Assembly: GCA_963840445.1 (NCBI GenBank)
Contig: CAWIZC010000001.1
Coordinates: 62,001-126,000, forward strand
DNA length: 64,000 bases
DNA from: AWTP1-13 sp963840445
Lineage (GTDB): Bacteria > Pseudomonadota > Alphaproteobacteria > Rhizobiales > Hyphomicrobiaceae
Direction of reading: 5' to 3'
In this document: positions 1-9,231 of the stretch, in pieces
How positions within the stretch are numbered: the stretch's first letter is position 1
Layout: every line of letters begins with the position of its first letter
The notes under the pieces: model-generated
Seen by the model: the letters and a program-made list of their open reading frames with translations, nothing else
Database searches by the model: none
Told to the model about the DNA's origin: nothing
Made by a program: the position numbers and the translations under genes

Positions 1-2
1 AC

Positions 3-1190
3 ACCTCCAACCAGCCGTACGAAACCTCGGCGATCTACTATCCCAAGGTCGGACGCATACACCCAGATCCGGTGATCGTTGCCGAAGCCGTCGAACGGCT
101 GAAGGCGGCGAAGCGGCCGATCATCTTGGGCGGTCGCGGCGTGCTCCGTGCCGGCGCCAGGGAAGCCGTGCTGAAGCTCGCCGACCGTTGCGGCGCCGTG
201 CTCGCCCACACTCTTCCTGCACGCGGCCTCTTTGACGACCACGAGTTTGCGATCGGCTGCGCTGGCAGCTACATCACGACGCTGGGCATGGAATTGTTCC
301 AGTCCGCCGACGTCGTTCTCGCGGTGGGCACGAGCTTGTCCTACTACGTCGGCGGAGGGCACTACTTCGCCAAGGCCTGCACCATTCAGGTTGACGACGC
401 CCCGCGCGGCCTGCGCGACGGCCAAAAGGCGGCCGACATCTACGTCAAGTCCGACGCACTCGTCGGCGTGGAGGCAATCCTCGTAGGCCTCGATAAGGTG
501 CTGGGTTCGGGCAAACCGACGGCCGCCGAGATCCGCACGAAGGCGCTGGCACATCGCATCGCGACCGAGCCCGCCGATTCGATGCCGTTCGAGATTGAGC
601 CGGGATTGCTTGATCCGCGCGAGGTAGTTCACGCCCTCGACGCCGTGATCCCCAAGGACTGGGACATCGTCAGCGGTTCCGGTCATCAAGCTTATTTCAA
701 CGCGCAGATGCGTGGCCGGCCCGCAGAGCGTTTCATGACGGTGCGCGAGTTTGGTGCGGTTGGAAACGGCCTTTCCTACGCCCTCGGCGTGGCGGCCGCC
801 CGCAAGCAAGGCCCCGACGGCAAACTTGTGCTATTCGAGGGCGACGGCGGACTGCTGTTCCACATCCAGGAACTCGAGACGGTGCGCCGTTATGGCTTGC
901 GCATGCTGATCTGCGTGATGAACGACGGAGGCTACGGTTCGGAGTTCCACAAGCTGCGCGCCGACGGCATCGACGACAGCCAAGCGATATTCGGCCGGCC
1001 CGCGTTCGAGAATATTGCACGGGGATTCGGTTTGCGCGGAGCCGAGATTCGCGACATCTCGGGGATTCCCAAGCTGTTCGCTAACTTCTGCGCACAGGGC
1101 GAGAGCGAGATCTGGAATATCCAGATTTCCGACAAGGTCACTGCGCCGGCCATTCGCCAGACCATAAAGCGCGGGCACGGCAAGATGTGA
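3..1190 (+). CDS. Thiamine-diphosphate-dependent enzyme, acetolactate synthase-like (5' end cut off)
   Basis: The reading frame is already open at the window edge, so the N-terminal pyrimidine-binding domain is missing and only the central and C-terminal domains are present (about 395 residues). The central part looks like the nucleotide-binding fold of the acetolactate synthase/benzoylformate decarboxylase family (KRPIILGGRGV near 112-144). The ThDP/Mg-binding motif is clear: GDGG at 840-851 followed 27 codons later by ND at 921. Enzymes of this family decarboxylate or ligate 2-oxoacids in the cytoplasm; the substrate cannot be read from the sequence. It lies upstream of a class V aminotransferase and an ABC importer on the same strand, so it may act on a keto acid produced by the aminotransferase (inference). 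Confidence 0.8.
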   Translation, partial: TSNQPYETSAIYYPKVGRIHPDPVIVAEAVERLKAAKRPIILGGRGVLRAGAREAVLKLADRCGAVLAHTLPARGLFDDHEFAIGCAGSYITTLGMELFQSADVVLAVGTSLSYYVGGGHYFAKACTIQVDDAPRGLRDGQKAADIYVKSDALVGVEAILVGLDKVLGSGKPTAAEIRTKALAHRIATEPADSMPFEIEPGLLDPREVVHALDAVIPKDWDIVSGSGHQAYFNAQMRGRPAERFMTVREFGAVGNGLSYALGVAAARKQGPDGKLVLFEGDGGLLFHIQELETVRRYGLRMLICVMNDGGYGSEFHKLRADGIDDSQAIFGRPAFENIARGFGLRGAEIRDISGIPKLFANFCAQGESEIWNIQISDKVTAPAIRQTIKRGHGKM

Positions 1191-1382
1191 GGACCGGCAA
1201 CCCTCAGTGACTGGTGTGCCAACAACCAGTGGAGTAACGACCGGCTGGCCAGCCAGCATGTGTTTCCTTGCCTCCAAGCGATGGCAGCCGGCAAATCAAG
1301 TCAAGGGCAGGCTCTCCAGCTATGGTCCACGCAAGGAGTGTCGGCTAAGACTGGTCCAAGGTAGGCGGAAACGTCGAGTTGT

Positions 1383-2574
1383 ATGATGTCAGCGATAGTC
1401 GATCACGGAACCGAGAGAAGCGAGCACCCTCGACCGAGCCATTACAGACTACGACTTCCCGGACCGACCGCCGTGCCAGCGCGCGTCCGGGCTGCGATCG
1501 CCGAGCCGATGATCTCGCACCGCGGAACGGAATTCCGCGAGATATTGGCCGAGATCGCGCGACAGTTGCAGCCGATCTTCGGGACCAACAATGCACCACT
1601 GCTGTTCGGATGCAGCGGCACTGGAGTGATGGAAGCAGCACTCGTCAATGTGCTCCTTCCAGGCGAGAGCGTGTTGATCGTCAGCAACGGGCAGTGGGGC
1701 GAGCGCTTCGCGGCCATCGGCACTGCGATCGGTGCGCGTGTCGACACCATCGATGTGCCGTGGGGCGAAGACGTCGATCCTGGCGCCGTCGAGGCGCGGC
1801 TCAAGTCGCGCGACTATCGCGCGCTGGTCTACGTCCACAATGAAAGCTCGACAGGGGTACTTGGCAACCTCGCACCAGTTGGGCGTCTCGTCCGCAACCG
1901 CGACACTCTGCTTATCACCGACACCGTCAGCGGGCTCGGCGGCGTCGAGATGTTGCAGGACCAGTGGGGTGTGGATGTCGCCGTTTCGGCCTCGCAGAAG
2001 TGTCTGATGTGCCCGCCGGGGATAGGTATCGCGAGCGTCAGCGAAAAGGCCTGGCCAATCGTACGGCGTACCGGCGGCGCCGCGCGTTTCTATCTCGACT
2101 TTCGCCGTGCTTCGGATGCCTGGGCGAAGGGCGAGACCGCCTTTACGCCTCCAGTGTCCCTCATCCGGGGCCTGCACACTGCTCTGCAGATGATCCACGC
2201 CGAGGGCCTTGCCAACGTGCTGGCCCGCCATGCACGGCTGGCGAAATGCGCTTCGGGCAGGCGTCAACGCGCTTGGCCTGGCGACATTCCCTTCTGCCAA
2301 GCGTCTTTCGAACACCCTTTCCGTGTTTCGCGTACCTGAAGGCCAGGACGGCAAGAAAATCGTCAGGCGCCTCGCTGACAAGCACGGCACGATCATCGCG
2401 GGCGCGCGCAACAAGCTCGACGGCAAGGTCATACGCATCGGCACCATGGGCTGGATCGCGGACGGCGACATTTTGACTGACCTGTACCATCTCGAGGATG
2501 TCCTGGCCGAGCTAGGCCACCCATTCGAGCGCGGATCGGGCATTGCAGCCGCGTCGGCCGCTTTGGCCGATTGA
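1383..2574 (+). pseudogene. Class V PLP-dependent aminotransferase (alanine/serine-glyoxylate type), frameshifted
   Basis: The first frame (1383 to about 2245) has the hallmarks of the alanine-glyoxylate/serine-glyoxylate/2-aminoethylphosphonate aminotransferase group: an N-terminal LPGPT, HNESSTG near residue 152, TDTVSGLGG with Asp180, which should hold the pyridine nitrogen, and SASQKCLMCPPG with Lys206 as the predicted Schiff-base lysine. At about 2244-2246 a run of three A residues shifts the frame by one; dropping one A restores LANALRAGVNALGL and the remaining C-terminal domain to the stop at 2574. Total length (about 397 codons) is normal for the family. The domain after the shift is intact, so a sequencing error is as likely as real inactivation. 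An ABC importer follows. Confidence 0.8.
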
Positions 2575-2665
2575 GGCCTGCCCGTGCCTCCTCCATAATG
2601 AGCCAACGGGGGAGTGGGTGGGTCGGACAAGCGGGTCACGGCCTTTGCTGGAACGGGAGTGGATC

Positions 2666-3678
2666 GTGAAAATCAAACGATTTGGCGCGCTTGGCGTTGC
2701 ACTGCTGGCGCTCGCGAGCGCTGTCCCTCAGCTCGAAGGTCGAGGCGCAGCAGAAGGTCGTCATCTACTCATCGAACGACGATACCTTGCACAAGCTGGT
2801 GTTCACGGCCTTCACGAAGGAGACCGGCATCGCCGTCGAGCCCATCTCGGCCGGCTCGGGTGTCGTTATGAAGCGCATCCAGACGGAAAAGGACAGGCCG
2901 GGCGGCGACATCGTCTGGGGTGTCAGCCGGTCGTTGCTCGACACCAACAAGCAGTACTTCTCCGCATACCTGTCGAAGAACCACGATGCCACGCCGGCCG
3001 AATACCGAGATCCAGGCAACCTCTGGATCGGCAACAATCTGCATCTTCTGGTAATCCTGCAGAACACCAAGGTGCTGCCCGAGGATCAAGGCCCAAAGAC
3101 GTGGGCCGATCTTCTGGATCCCAAATGGAAGGGCAAGATCGCCTTTACAGATCCTGCCAACTCGGGCTCCGCGTATTCCACCGCTTACCATGCTCGTCGA
3201 CCATTTCGGCGGTGGCGATGCGGGCTGGTCCAAGGTCAAAGAGCTGCTTGCCAACACCAAGGTGCTCAATCGTTCGTCGCTCGTATTCCAGGGCGTCGGC
3301 AACGGCGAATATCCGCTCGGCATCTCGCTCGAGTATGCCGGATATGTCTGGACTGCCGGCGGGGCGCCGGTGAAGACGATCTATCCGGCCGACGGCACGA
3401 TCGCGCAGATGGAGGGCGTGGCCATCATCAAGGGTGGACCCAACCTGGATGCCGCCAAGGCGTTCGTCGACTACATCAACCGCAAAGACGTGCGCGAGAT
3501 GATCATCAAGGACACGTTCCGCCGTCCCGCACGCCAGGACCTCGACCTCTCCAAGCTGCCGGGCAACATGCCGGCGCTGTCCAGCATCAAGCTGCTGCCC
3601 TACAAGGAGACGGCCTGGACCGATGCCCGCGCAGCGACGCTTGAGAAGATCAAGGACCTTGTCCAGGAAACCCGTTAG
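2666..3678 (+). pseudogene. ABC transporter periplasmic substrate-binding protein (iron/2-aminoethylphosphonate type), two frameshifts
   Basis: A GTG start at 2666 follows GGGAG and opens a signal peptide (KIKRFGALGVALLALASA). One extra C in CCC at 2725-2727 shifts the frame; removing it gives a cleavage region ending KVEA and a mature start of QQKVVIYSSNDD, typical of the FbpA/PhnS-like binding-protein family. A second extra base near 3182 shifts the frame again; the corrected protein runs to 3678 with WTDARAATLEKIKDLV at the end. The length (about 336 residues) is normal. The gene is followed closely by its ATPase and permease, so it should deliver the ligand to that importer. The ligand is unknown: iron and phosphonate binders share this fold. 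The neighbouring class V aminotransferase makes an amino compound plausible (inference). Confidence 0.78.
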
Positions 3679-3693
3679 ATCTCGGGGCCGGGG

Positions 3694-4777
3694 TTGAGCA
3701 AGATATCGATCGAGGGCGTGCGCCGATCGTTCGGATCGGTGCAAGCCGTTCGCAACATCACGCTCCAGATCGAAGACGGCGAGTTCTTCACGCTGCTCGG
3801 GCCTTCCGGCTGCGGCAAGACCACGCTGCTGCGCATGATCGCCGGGTTCACGGCGCTCGACACCGGCGCGATCCGCATCGGCGACAAGCGGGTCGACGTT
3901 TTGCCGCCGCATCGGCGCAACATCGGCATGGTTTTCCAGAATTATGCCATCTTCCCCAATCTGACGGTGGCCGGCAATGTCGCCTACGGTCTCAAAGCTC
4001 GCAAAGTCGGCAAATGCCGACATTGCCTCGCGCGTAGCCGATGCACTGGCACTTGTGCGGCTGCAAGGCTACGGCGAGCGTTGGCCGCACCAGCTCTCGG
4101 GCGGTCAGTTGCAGCGCGTCGCCATCGCCCGGGCGTTGGTCATACGGCCGGAGGTCCTGCTGCTCGACGAGCCGCTGTCCAACCTGGACGCGCGATTGCG
4201 CGTCGACATGCGTGGCGAGATCCGCGAATTGCAGCAGCGGCTGGGTATCACGACCGTCTACGTCACGCACGATCAGGAGGAGGCGCTAGCCGTGTCCCGC
4301 CGCATCGCCGTCATGCAGGCGGGAGAGATCGAGCAGCTCGACACGCCGGAGGCCATTTATCGCAAACCGACGAGCCTGTTCACCGCTCAGTTCATGGGGA
4401 CCACCAATGTGCTGACCGGCATCGTGGGACCGCGCACGAGCGGTCCTGCGCGGGTTCGCGTCGGACCTGCCGAAGTGGAAGTCGCCGATCACGGTGTGCG
4501 TGAGGGCGAGACCGTCAGCGTGTGCATCCGCCCCGAGGCCCTGCATATCGTCGGCGACGGGGAGGCCGCGCCCGCGGGTATGGCGCAGCTTCAGGCAACG
4601 GTCGTCAATGTCGAGTTCATCGGCGCGCTGAGCCGCCTCGACGTCAAGCTGGCCAGCGGCGCGACACTCAAAGTTGCCGTGCTCGACGGTCCGGCGACGC
4701 TCGCGGGACCCGGTAGCTCGGTCAGGCTGGCCTACGATCCGGCCCGCGCCAGCGTGTTTCGCCAGGGCGTATCATGA
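3694..4777 (+). pseudogene. ABC importer ATPase (PotA/FbpC-like), frameshifted
   Basis: A TTG start at 3694 follows a GGGG stretch, 15 bases after the binding-protein stop. Walker A (GPSGCGKTTLL) lies near residue 35 and the Q-loop region reads VFQNYAIFPN. At 4012-4014 a run of three A residues adds one base; removing one A joins KVGNADIASRVADAL. The rest is complete: signature LSGGQLQRVAIARAL, Walker B LLLDEPLSNLD, switch His in YVTHDQEEA, and a C-terminal TOBE-like regulatory domain reaching 4777. The stop overlaps the permease start by four bases, so the genes are probably co-translated. It should power the importer formed with the binding protein upstream and the fused permease downstream. 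Confidence 0.82.
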
Positions 4778-6435
4778 GAGCGCTCGCCATCGCACCGCTC
4801 TCGCGATTGCCGGTGGGGCTGGGTGCGGCAGCCTTCGTGTTTCTTGGCCTGTTCCTGCTCTATCCGCTGTGGGGTGTGCTCAGCGCCAGCGTGCTCACCC
4901 CGGACGGCACTGCGTTCACGCTCGCCAACTATGGCCGCTTGCTGTCGCGAAGCTTCTACCGTGCCAGCATCGCCAACACGCTCTTGATCGGCCTGCTGGC
5001 CACCGTCACCACGACGCTGATCGCTGTGCCGCTCGCCTTTGCTATTGCTCGGCTGGACATCCCGGGCAAACTCCTGCTCGTCGGCCTGGCCGCCCTTCCT
5101 CTCGTGTTGCCGTCGTTCGTCGGCGCCTATGCGCTGCTGCTTCTGTTCGGTCGGGCCGGGATCGTCACGCAGTTCCTCAACGCATGGGGTGTGCCGTTCA
5201 GCTCCATCTACGGCGTGCCCGGTATCGTTGCCGTCTACACCCTGACGCTCTACCCCTACGTGCTCTTGCCCACGGTCGCCGGCCTGAAAGCGGTCGACAT
5301 CTCCGTCGAAGAGGCGGCGCAAAGCCTTGGCTCATCGCCCGCGCGCACGTTTCGGACCATTACTCTACCGATCGTCATTCCCTCAGTGCTGTCCGGCGCC
5401 TTGCTGGTGCTGATCGAGACATTCGAGAACTTCGGCGTGCCGGCCGTGCTGGCCGAGGACATGCCGATCCTGTCCGTCGAGACCTACAAGCTCTTCATCG
5501 GCGAGACGGCGGCAAATCCCTCGGCGGCGGGCGTGCTGGGAGTCCTGCTGATCATCCTGACCGCGTCGGTGCTGATCATCCAGCGGCGCTATCTGGCCAG
5601 CCGGCGCTTTGCGACCGGAGCCCGCACCTCTCCACCATTGATCAGAATCGGACCCGGCTGGCGCATTGTGGCTACGACATACTCCTGGCTCGTCGTACTG
5701 CTGGCGCTCGTGCCCTTCTTTGCCATCGTGGTCTTGTCATTCATGGAGTTCCGCGGCCCCGTCTTGCACGCGGCCTTCAGTTTGCAGAACTACGCGGAGT
5801 TGTTTGCAACTGCAGGGCGGCCGCTCGCCAACACGCTGCTATTTGCGACGCTTGCCGCGGGTGCTGCAGCATTCATAGGCGTGCCGGTGGGTTGGATCCT
5901 GGTGCGTACGCGCTCGACCTGGACCAGCTTGCTCGACGTCACGGCGACGTTGCCGTTCGCTGTCGCCGGCACGATTCTCGCCATCGGCCTCGTGATTGCT
6001 TTCAACGCCGGCGGCTTGGTGCTGACCGGTGGATGGTTGATCATGGTGCTGGCCTACACGGTGCGAAAACTGCCCTTCACGGTGCGCGCCTCGAGTGCGA
6101 TCCTGCACCAGATCGATCCCTCGCTCGAGGAGGCGTCCGTCAGCCTCGGCGTTTCGCCGCTGCGCACGCTGCTGCGCCTCGTCGTGCCGCTCATGTTGGG
6201 CGGCATCGTGTCCGGCATGGTTCTGACCTGGGTGACGGTCGCGTCCGAGCTGTCGTCGACGGTCGTGCTCTACTCAGGTCCATGGCGCACACTCACTATC
6301 GTCATGTTCCAGGCGCTCGAAGGTACTGGCGCAGGTATCGCCGTGGCTGCCGCGTCCCTGCTGATCGCAATCACTTTGATCCCGATCCTGGCTGCCTACC
6401 GATTGCTGCGACGCTACGAGCTGTCCATGCTTTAG
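4774..6435 (+). CDS. ABC importer permease with two fused membrane halves (FbpB-like)
   Basis: This intact 553-residue protein has about 12 hydrophobic segments in two similar halves, as in iron(III)/phosphonate-type permeases where both transmembrane subunits are one chain. Each half has the EAA loop that docks on the ATPase: EEAAQSLGSSPARTF near residue 178 and EEASVSLGVSPLRTL near residue 453. The ATG overlaps the ATPase stop (ATGA at 4774-4777). No further gene of the unit follows; about 700 bases of poorly coding DNA come next. Unlike its two upstream partners it carries no frameshift, which suggests that the importer as a whole is, or very recently was, functional. Confidence 0.88.
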   Translation: MRALAIAPLSRLPVGLGAAAFVFLGLFLLYPLWGVLSASVLTPDGTAFTLANYGRLLSRSFYRASIANTLLIGLLATVTTTLIAVPLAFAIARLDIPGKLLLVGLAALPLVLPSFVGAYALLLLFGRAGIVTQFLNAWGVPFSSIYGVPGIVAVYTLTLYPYVLLPTVAGLKAVDISVEEAAQSLGSSPARTFRTITLPIVIPSVLSGALLVLIETFENFGVPAVLAEDMPILSVETYKLFIGETAANPSAAGVLGVLLIILTASVLIIQRRYLASRRFATGARTSPPLIRIGPGWRIVATTYSWLVVLLALVPFFAIVVLSFMEFRGPVLHAAFSLQNYAELFATAGRPLANTLLFATLAAGAAAFIGVPVGWILVRTRSTWTSLLDVTATLPFAVAGTILAIGLVIAFNAGGLVLTGGWLIMVLAYTVRKLPFTVRASSAILHQIDPSLEEASVSLGVSPLRTLLRLVVPLMLGGIVSGMVLTWVTVASELSSTVVLYSGPWRTLTIVMFQALEGTGAGIAVAAASLLIAITLIPILAAYRLLRRYELSML

Positions 6436-7146
6436 ACCTGCTCGCGTCGGGGTCTGATGCACTATCGGTGAGGTCGGTCTTCGAGGCGCGCGCGACTGCG
6501 TCACGGCTCCTGGAAGCAGAGATTCTCGCCGAGATGAAGGCAGCGGCTGCCTTGATGCAAGTCCTCAAGACTTCCAAAATGGAACGAAGCGGGACTACCC
6601 GTCGCAATTGACACTTGATCGATCGCCAGCACGTGGTGCTAGATCGCCAAGAAATGTTGGCTCGTAGCGTCGAATGCCCCGATTGACAAGGGGCAAGGAG
6701 GCGCATCATGGCAAAGGCAATAAGGCCAAGTGCAGGTGCGCGCTCCGTCGTCGTCGACTGTCCATATCTTGTCGGCGCGGCTTCCGCGATAGAACCTGGC
6801 ACCTTCCTGATCCGCGGCTCCCACGAGGTGGCCACGGATCCGCCGTCTGCTTTGGATCTGACTGGTCACCGGGTCTCCGGAAAGTACGCGAGACCGCAGG
6901 CAGTCATCTGTGCTTCGTTGGCAGTGAGGACGGTCTAGGCCGTTTTCGTCCAAGTGCGGCCTGCCCGTATGCAAGGAGCTTATCCAGGTCAAGCTGTTAA
7001 TGAACTGGTGATCAGGACGCAAGGGCTGGCTTCCGCGCGGCTCAGGCAAATTGAAGCGACGACAGAGATCATTGCCGCATGAAAGGTTGACAACGCCGGT
7101 AGCCTAGGCTCGCTTGATGGTCGGATCGGGCCAAGACATCATCACC
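6436..7146 (+). other. Weakly coding gap between the ABC importer and hyuA
   Basis: About 710 bases with no gene I can recognise. Several short frames cross it on both strands but none resembles a known family, and base composition looks less codon-structured than the flanks. The one item of note is a strong ribosome-binding site before a 76-codon frame at 6708 (listed separately). The promoter of hyuA presumably lies in the last 150 bases, but I could not pick out convincing -35 and -10 boxes. Confidence 0.5.
6708..6938 (+). CDS. Hypothetical 76-residue protein with a strong ribosome-binding site
   Basis: I do not recognise this frame. The support is the perfect AAGGAGG at 6695-6701 placed six bases before the ATG at 6708, rare in this window. 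The product has no signal peptide, membrane segment or known motif, and its composition (many Ala, Val, Ser) could be that of a chance frame. It might be a remnant or the start of a longer gene broken downstream. It stands alone between two catabolic units. Confidence 0.25.
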   Translation: MAKAIRPSAGARSVVVDCPYLVGAASAIEPGTFLIRGSHEVATDPPSALDLTGHRVSGKYARPQAVICASLAVRTV

Positions 7147-9231
7147 ATGCAAGCGGGCGTGCGGGTTGCGGTAGATATCGGGGGCACGTTCACGGACATC
7201 GTCGTCATGTCGGGCGATGCCGTGCTGCACGAGAGCAAGGTTTCCACGACGCCGGATGACCCGAGCCGCGCGGTTGTCACCGGCCTCAATGCCCTGTTGC
7301 GGGAACTGACCATCCCCTCCAGCCTGGTGGAGGAGGTGCTGCACGGCACCACGGTCGGCTCCAACACCATCCTGCAGCGGTCGGGCGCCAAGACCGGGCT
7401 CATCACCACGCGCGGCTTTCGCGATGTGCTTGAGATCGGGCGCATCCGCATGCCCGACATGTTCGACCTGACCTGGGACAAGCCCAAGCCGCTGGTGCCG
7501 CGCCGCCATCGGTTCGAGATCACCGAGCGCATGGCCGCTGACGGCAGCGTGGTCGAGCCCCTGAACGAAGCGAGTGTGATCGCGGCGGGCGAGCAGCTGG
7601 CTGCCGCCGGCATCGAGGCGGTCGCCATCTGCCTGATCAACAGCTATCGCAATGCCGCACACGAGCAGCGGGCCGAGGTGCTGCTGCGCCATCGGTGGCC
7701 GGACCTGCTCGTGACGGCCTCCTGCGCGGTGCTGCCGGAGCGCAAGGAATACGAGCGCACCAGTACGACCGTGGTGAACGCCTATCTGCTAGTCGCCATG
7801 CGCAGCTACCTCAAGAACCTGGAGGCGGGGCTGCGCTCCATCGGCATCGCCGCGCCGATCCGGGTCATCACCTCGAACGGCGGCATGCTGGCGGCACAGA
7901 CTGCATGCGAGAAGCCGGTGTTCGTGGTGGCATCCGGCCCGGCAGGCGGCGTGATCGGCGCGGCGCGGCTGGGCGCGGCCCGCTCGGAGCCCGATCTGAT
8001 CGTGTTCGACATGGGCGGCACGACGGCCAAGGCCGTGATCGTCGAGGATGGCCGGCCCAGCATGACTTCGGAATACGAGTTCCGCGACGGCATCTCGACC
8101 TCCAGCCGCTTCGTCAAGGCCGGTGGCTATATGCTCAAGGTGCCAGCGATCGACATCGCCGAGGTCGGCGCCGGCGGCGGCTCGCTCGCGGGCATCGACA
8201 AGGGTGGGTTACTGAAGGTTGGGCCCGAGTTGGCCGGCGCCGTGCCGGGACCCGCGTGCTATGGCCTCGGCAACCAGCGGCCGACGGTGACGGATGCCAA
8301 CGTGGTTCTCGGGCTTATTAATCCACGGGCACTGGTCGGCGGACGGCTGGCGATCGATAGGACCCTCAGCGAGCGGGCGATCATGCAGCACGTGGGCAAG
8401 CCGCTCGGGCTGTCGCTGGATGATGCGGCGCACGGCATCCGGGCGGTGGCCAATGCCGCCATGTCGCGGGCGATCCGCGCCGTCACGGTGGAGCGCGGAC
8501 GAGATCCACGCGATCTGACGCTGGTTGCGATCGGCGGGAATGGCGGCATCCACGCCTTCGACGTGGCGCGCGACCTCGGCATCCGCCGGGTGGTGGTGCC
8601 GCCGCTGGCCGGCGTGTTCAGCGCCGTCGGAATGCTGGCCTCGGACCTCGAACACATCGCCCTCGACACCGTGACGCAACCGCTCGATGCGCTGACGACC
8701 GGCGATCTCAAGCGCCTGAAGGCCGACCTCGCCGACGATGTGACGCGGCGGCTGTCCGCCGACGGCTTCACCGGCGAGCGCGTTGCGCTGAGCTGGGAGG
8801 CGGACCTGCGCCACGAGGGCCAGGCGACCGAACTTACTGTGCACTACGACGGAAATGATCTTGCCGAGCTGGCCACCCGCTTCGTTGGCGAATACTTCAA
8901 GACCTACGGCTATCGCGACGAAAGCCCCATTGAGCTGGTCAAGCTGCGGGTGGTCGGCAGGGGCTTGCGCGAGCGCCGCCTCGATTTCCGGCATCTGGAG
9001 GTCGAGTTGCGTGCCGGAGCGCCGGCCGAGCGGTTCCGGCTTATCCATTTCACGCGCGGCTCGGCACCTATCGAGACGGAGGTCGTGACCCGAGCAGCCC
9101 TCCCGGCACCCCCCCGCCGCGGGCCGCTGGTGATCGAGGAGTTCGACTCCACCACCGTCGTACCGCCCGACGCGAGCGTATACCGCGATGCCATGGGCAA
9201 TATCGTTCTGGACCTCGAGACCGCTCAATGA
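7147..9231 (+). CDS. hyuA: Hydantoinase/oxoprolinase family protein, subunit A
   Basis: HyuA-type subunits hydrolyse cyclic amides (hydantoins, 5-oxoproline) or carboxylate ketones with ATP, always with a HyuB partner. The N-terminal phosphate-binding motif VAVDIGGTFTDIV starts at residue 6 and the second ATPase-fold motif DMGGTTAKAVI lies near residue 290; the C-terminal region is the usual beta-rich domain. Length (about 694 residues) is normal. I chose ATG 7147 because it puts the VDIGG motif at the standard distance from the N terminus; ATG 7117 or TTG 7114 would add about 10 residues. The stop overlaps the hyuB ATG by four bases. The ring opened or carboxylated cannot be deduced; an amino-acid-derived ring fits the amino-acid genes downstream (inference). 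Confidence 0.88.
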   Translation: MQAGVRVAVDIGGTFTDIVVMSGDAVLHESKVSTTPDDPSRAVVTGLNALLRELTIPSSLVEEVLHGTTVGSNTILQRSGAKTGLITTRGFRDVLEIGRIRMPDMFDLTWDKPKPLVPRRHRFEITERMAADGSVVEPLNEASVIAAGEQLAAAGIEAVAICLINSYRNAAHEQRAEVLLRHRWPDLLVTASCAVLPERKEYERTSTTVVNAYLLVAMRSYLKNLEAGLRSIGIAAPIRVITSNGGMLAAQTACEKPVFVVASGPAGGVIGAARLGAARSEPDLIVFDMGGTTAKAVIVEDGRPSMTSEYEFRDGISTSSRFVKAGGYMLKVPAIDIAEVGAGGGSLAGIDKGGLLKVGPELAGAVPGPACYGLGNQRPTVTDANVVLGLINPRALVGGRLAIDRTLSERAIMQHVGKPLGLSLDDAAHGIRAVANAAMSRAIRAVTVERGRDPRDLTLVAIGGNGGIHAFDVARDLGIRRVVVPPLAGVFSAVGMLASDLEHIALDTVTQPLDALTTGDLKRLKADLADDVTRRLSADGFTGERVALSWEADLRHEGQATELTVHYDGNDLAELATRFVGEYFKTYGYRDESPIELVKLRVVGRGLRERRLDFRHLEVELRAGAPAERFRLIHFTRGSAPIETEVVTRAALPAPPRRGPLVIEEFDSTTVVPPDASVYRDAMGNIVLDLETAQ

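Noticed and set aside
1243..1254. 12-bp perfect palindrome GGCTGGCCAGCC
   Set aside because: Too short and common in GC-rich DNA, with no promoter context to call it an operator.
1449..2639. 396-codon minus-strand frame over the aminotransferase
   Set aside because: The plus strand carries clear PLP motifs; the antisense product has none.
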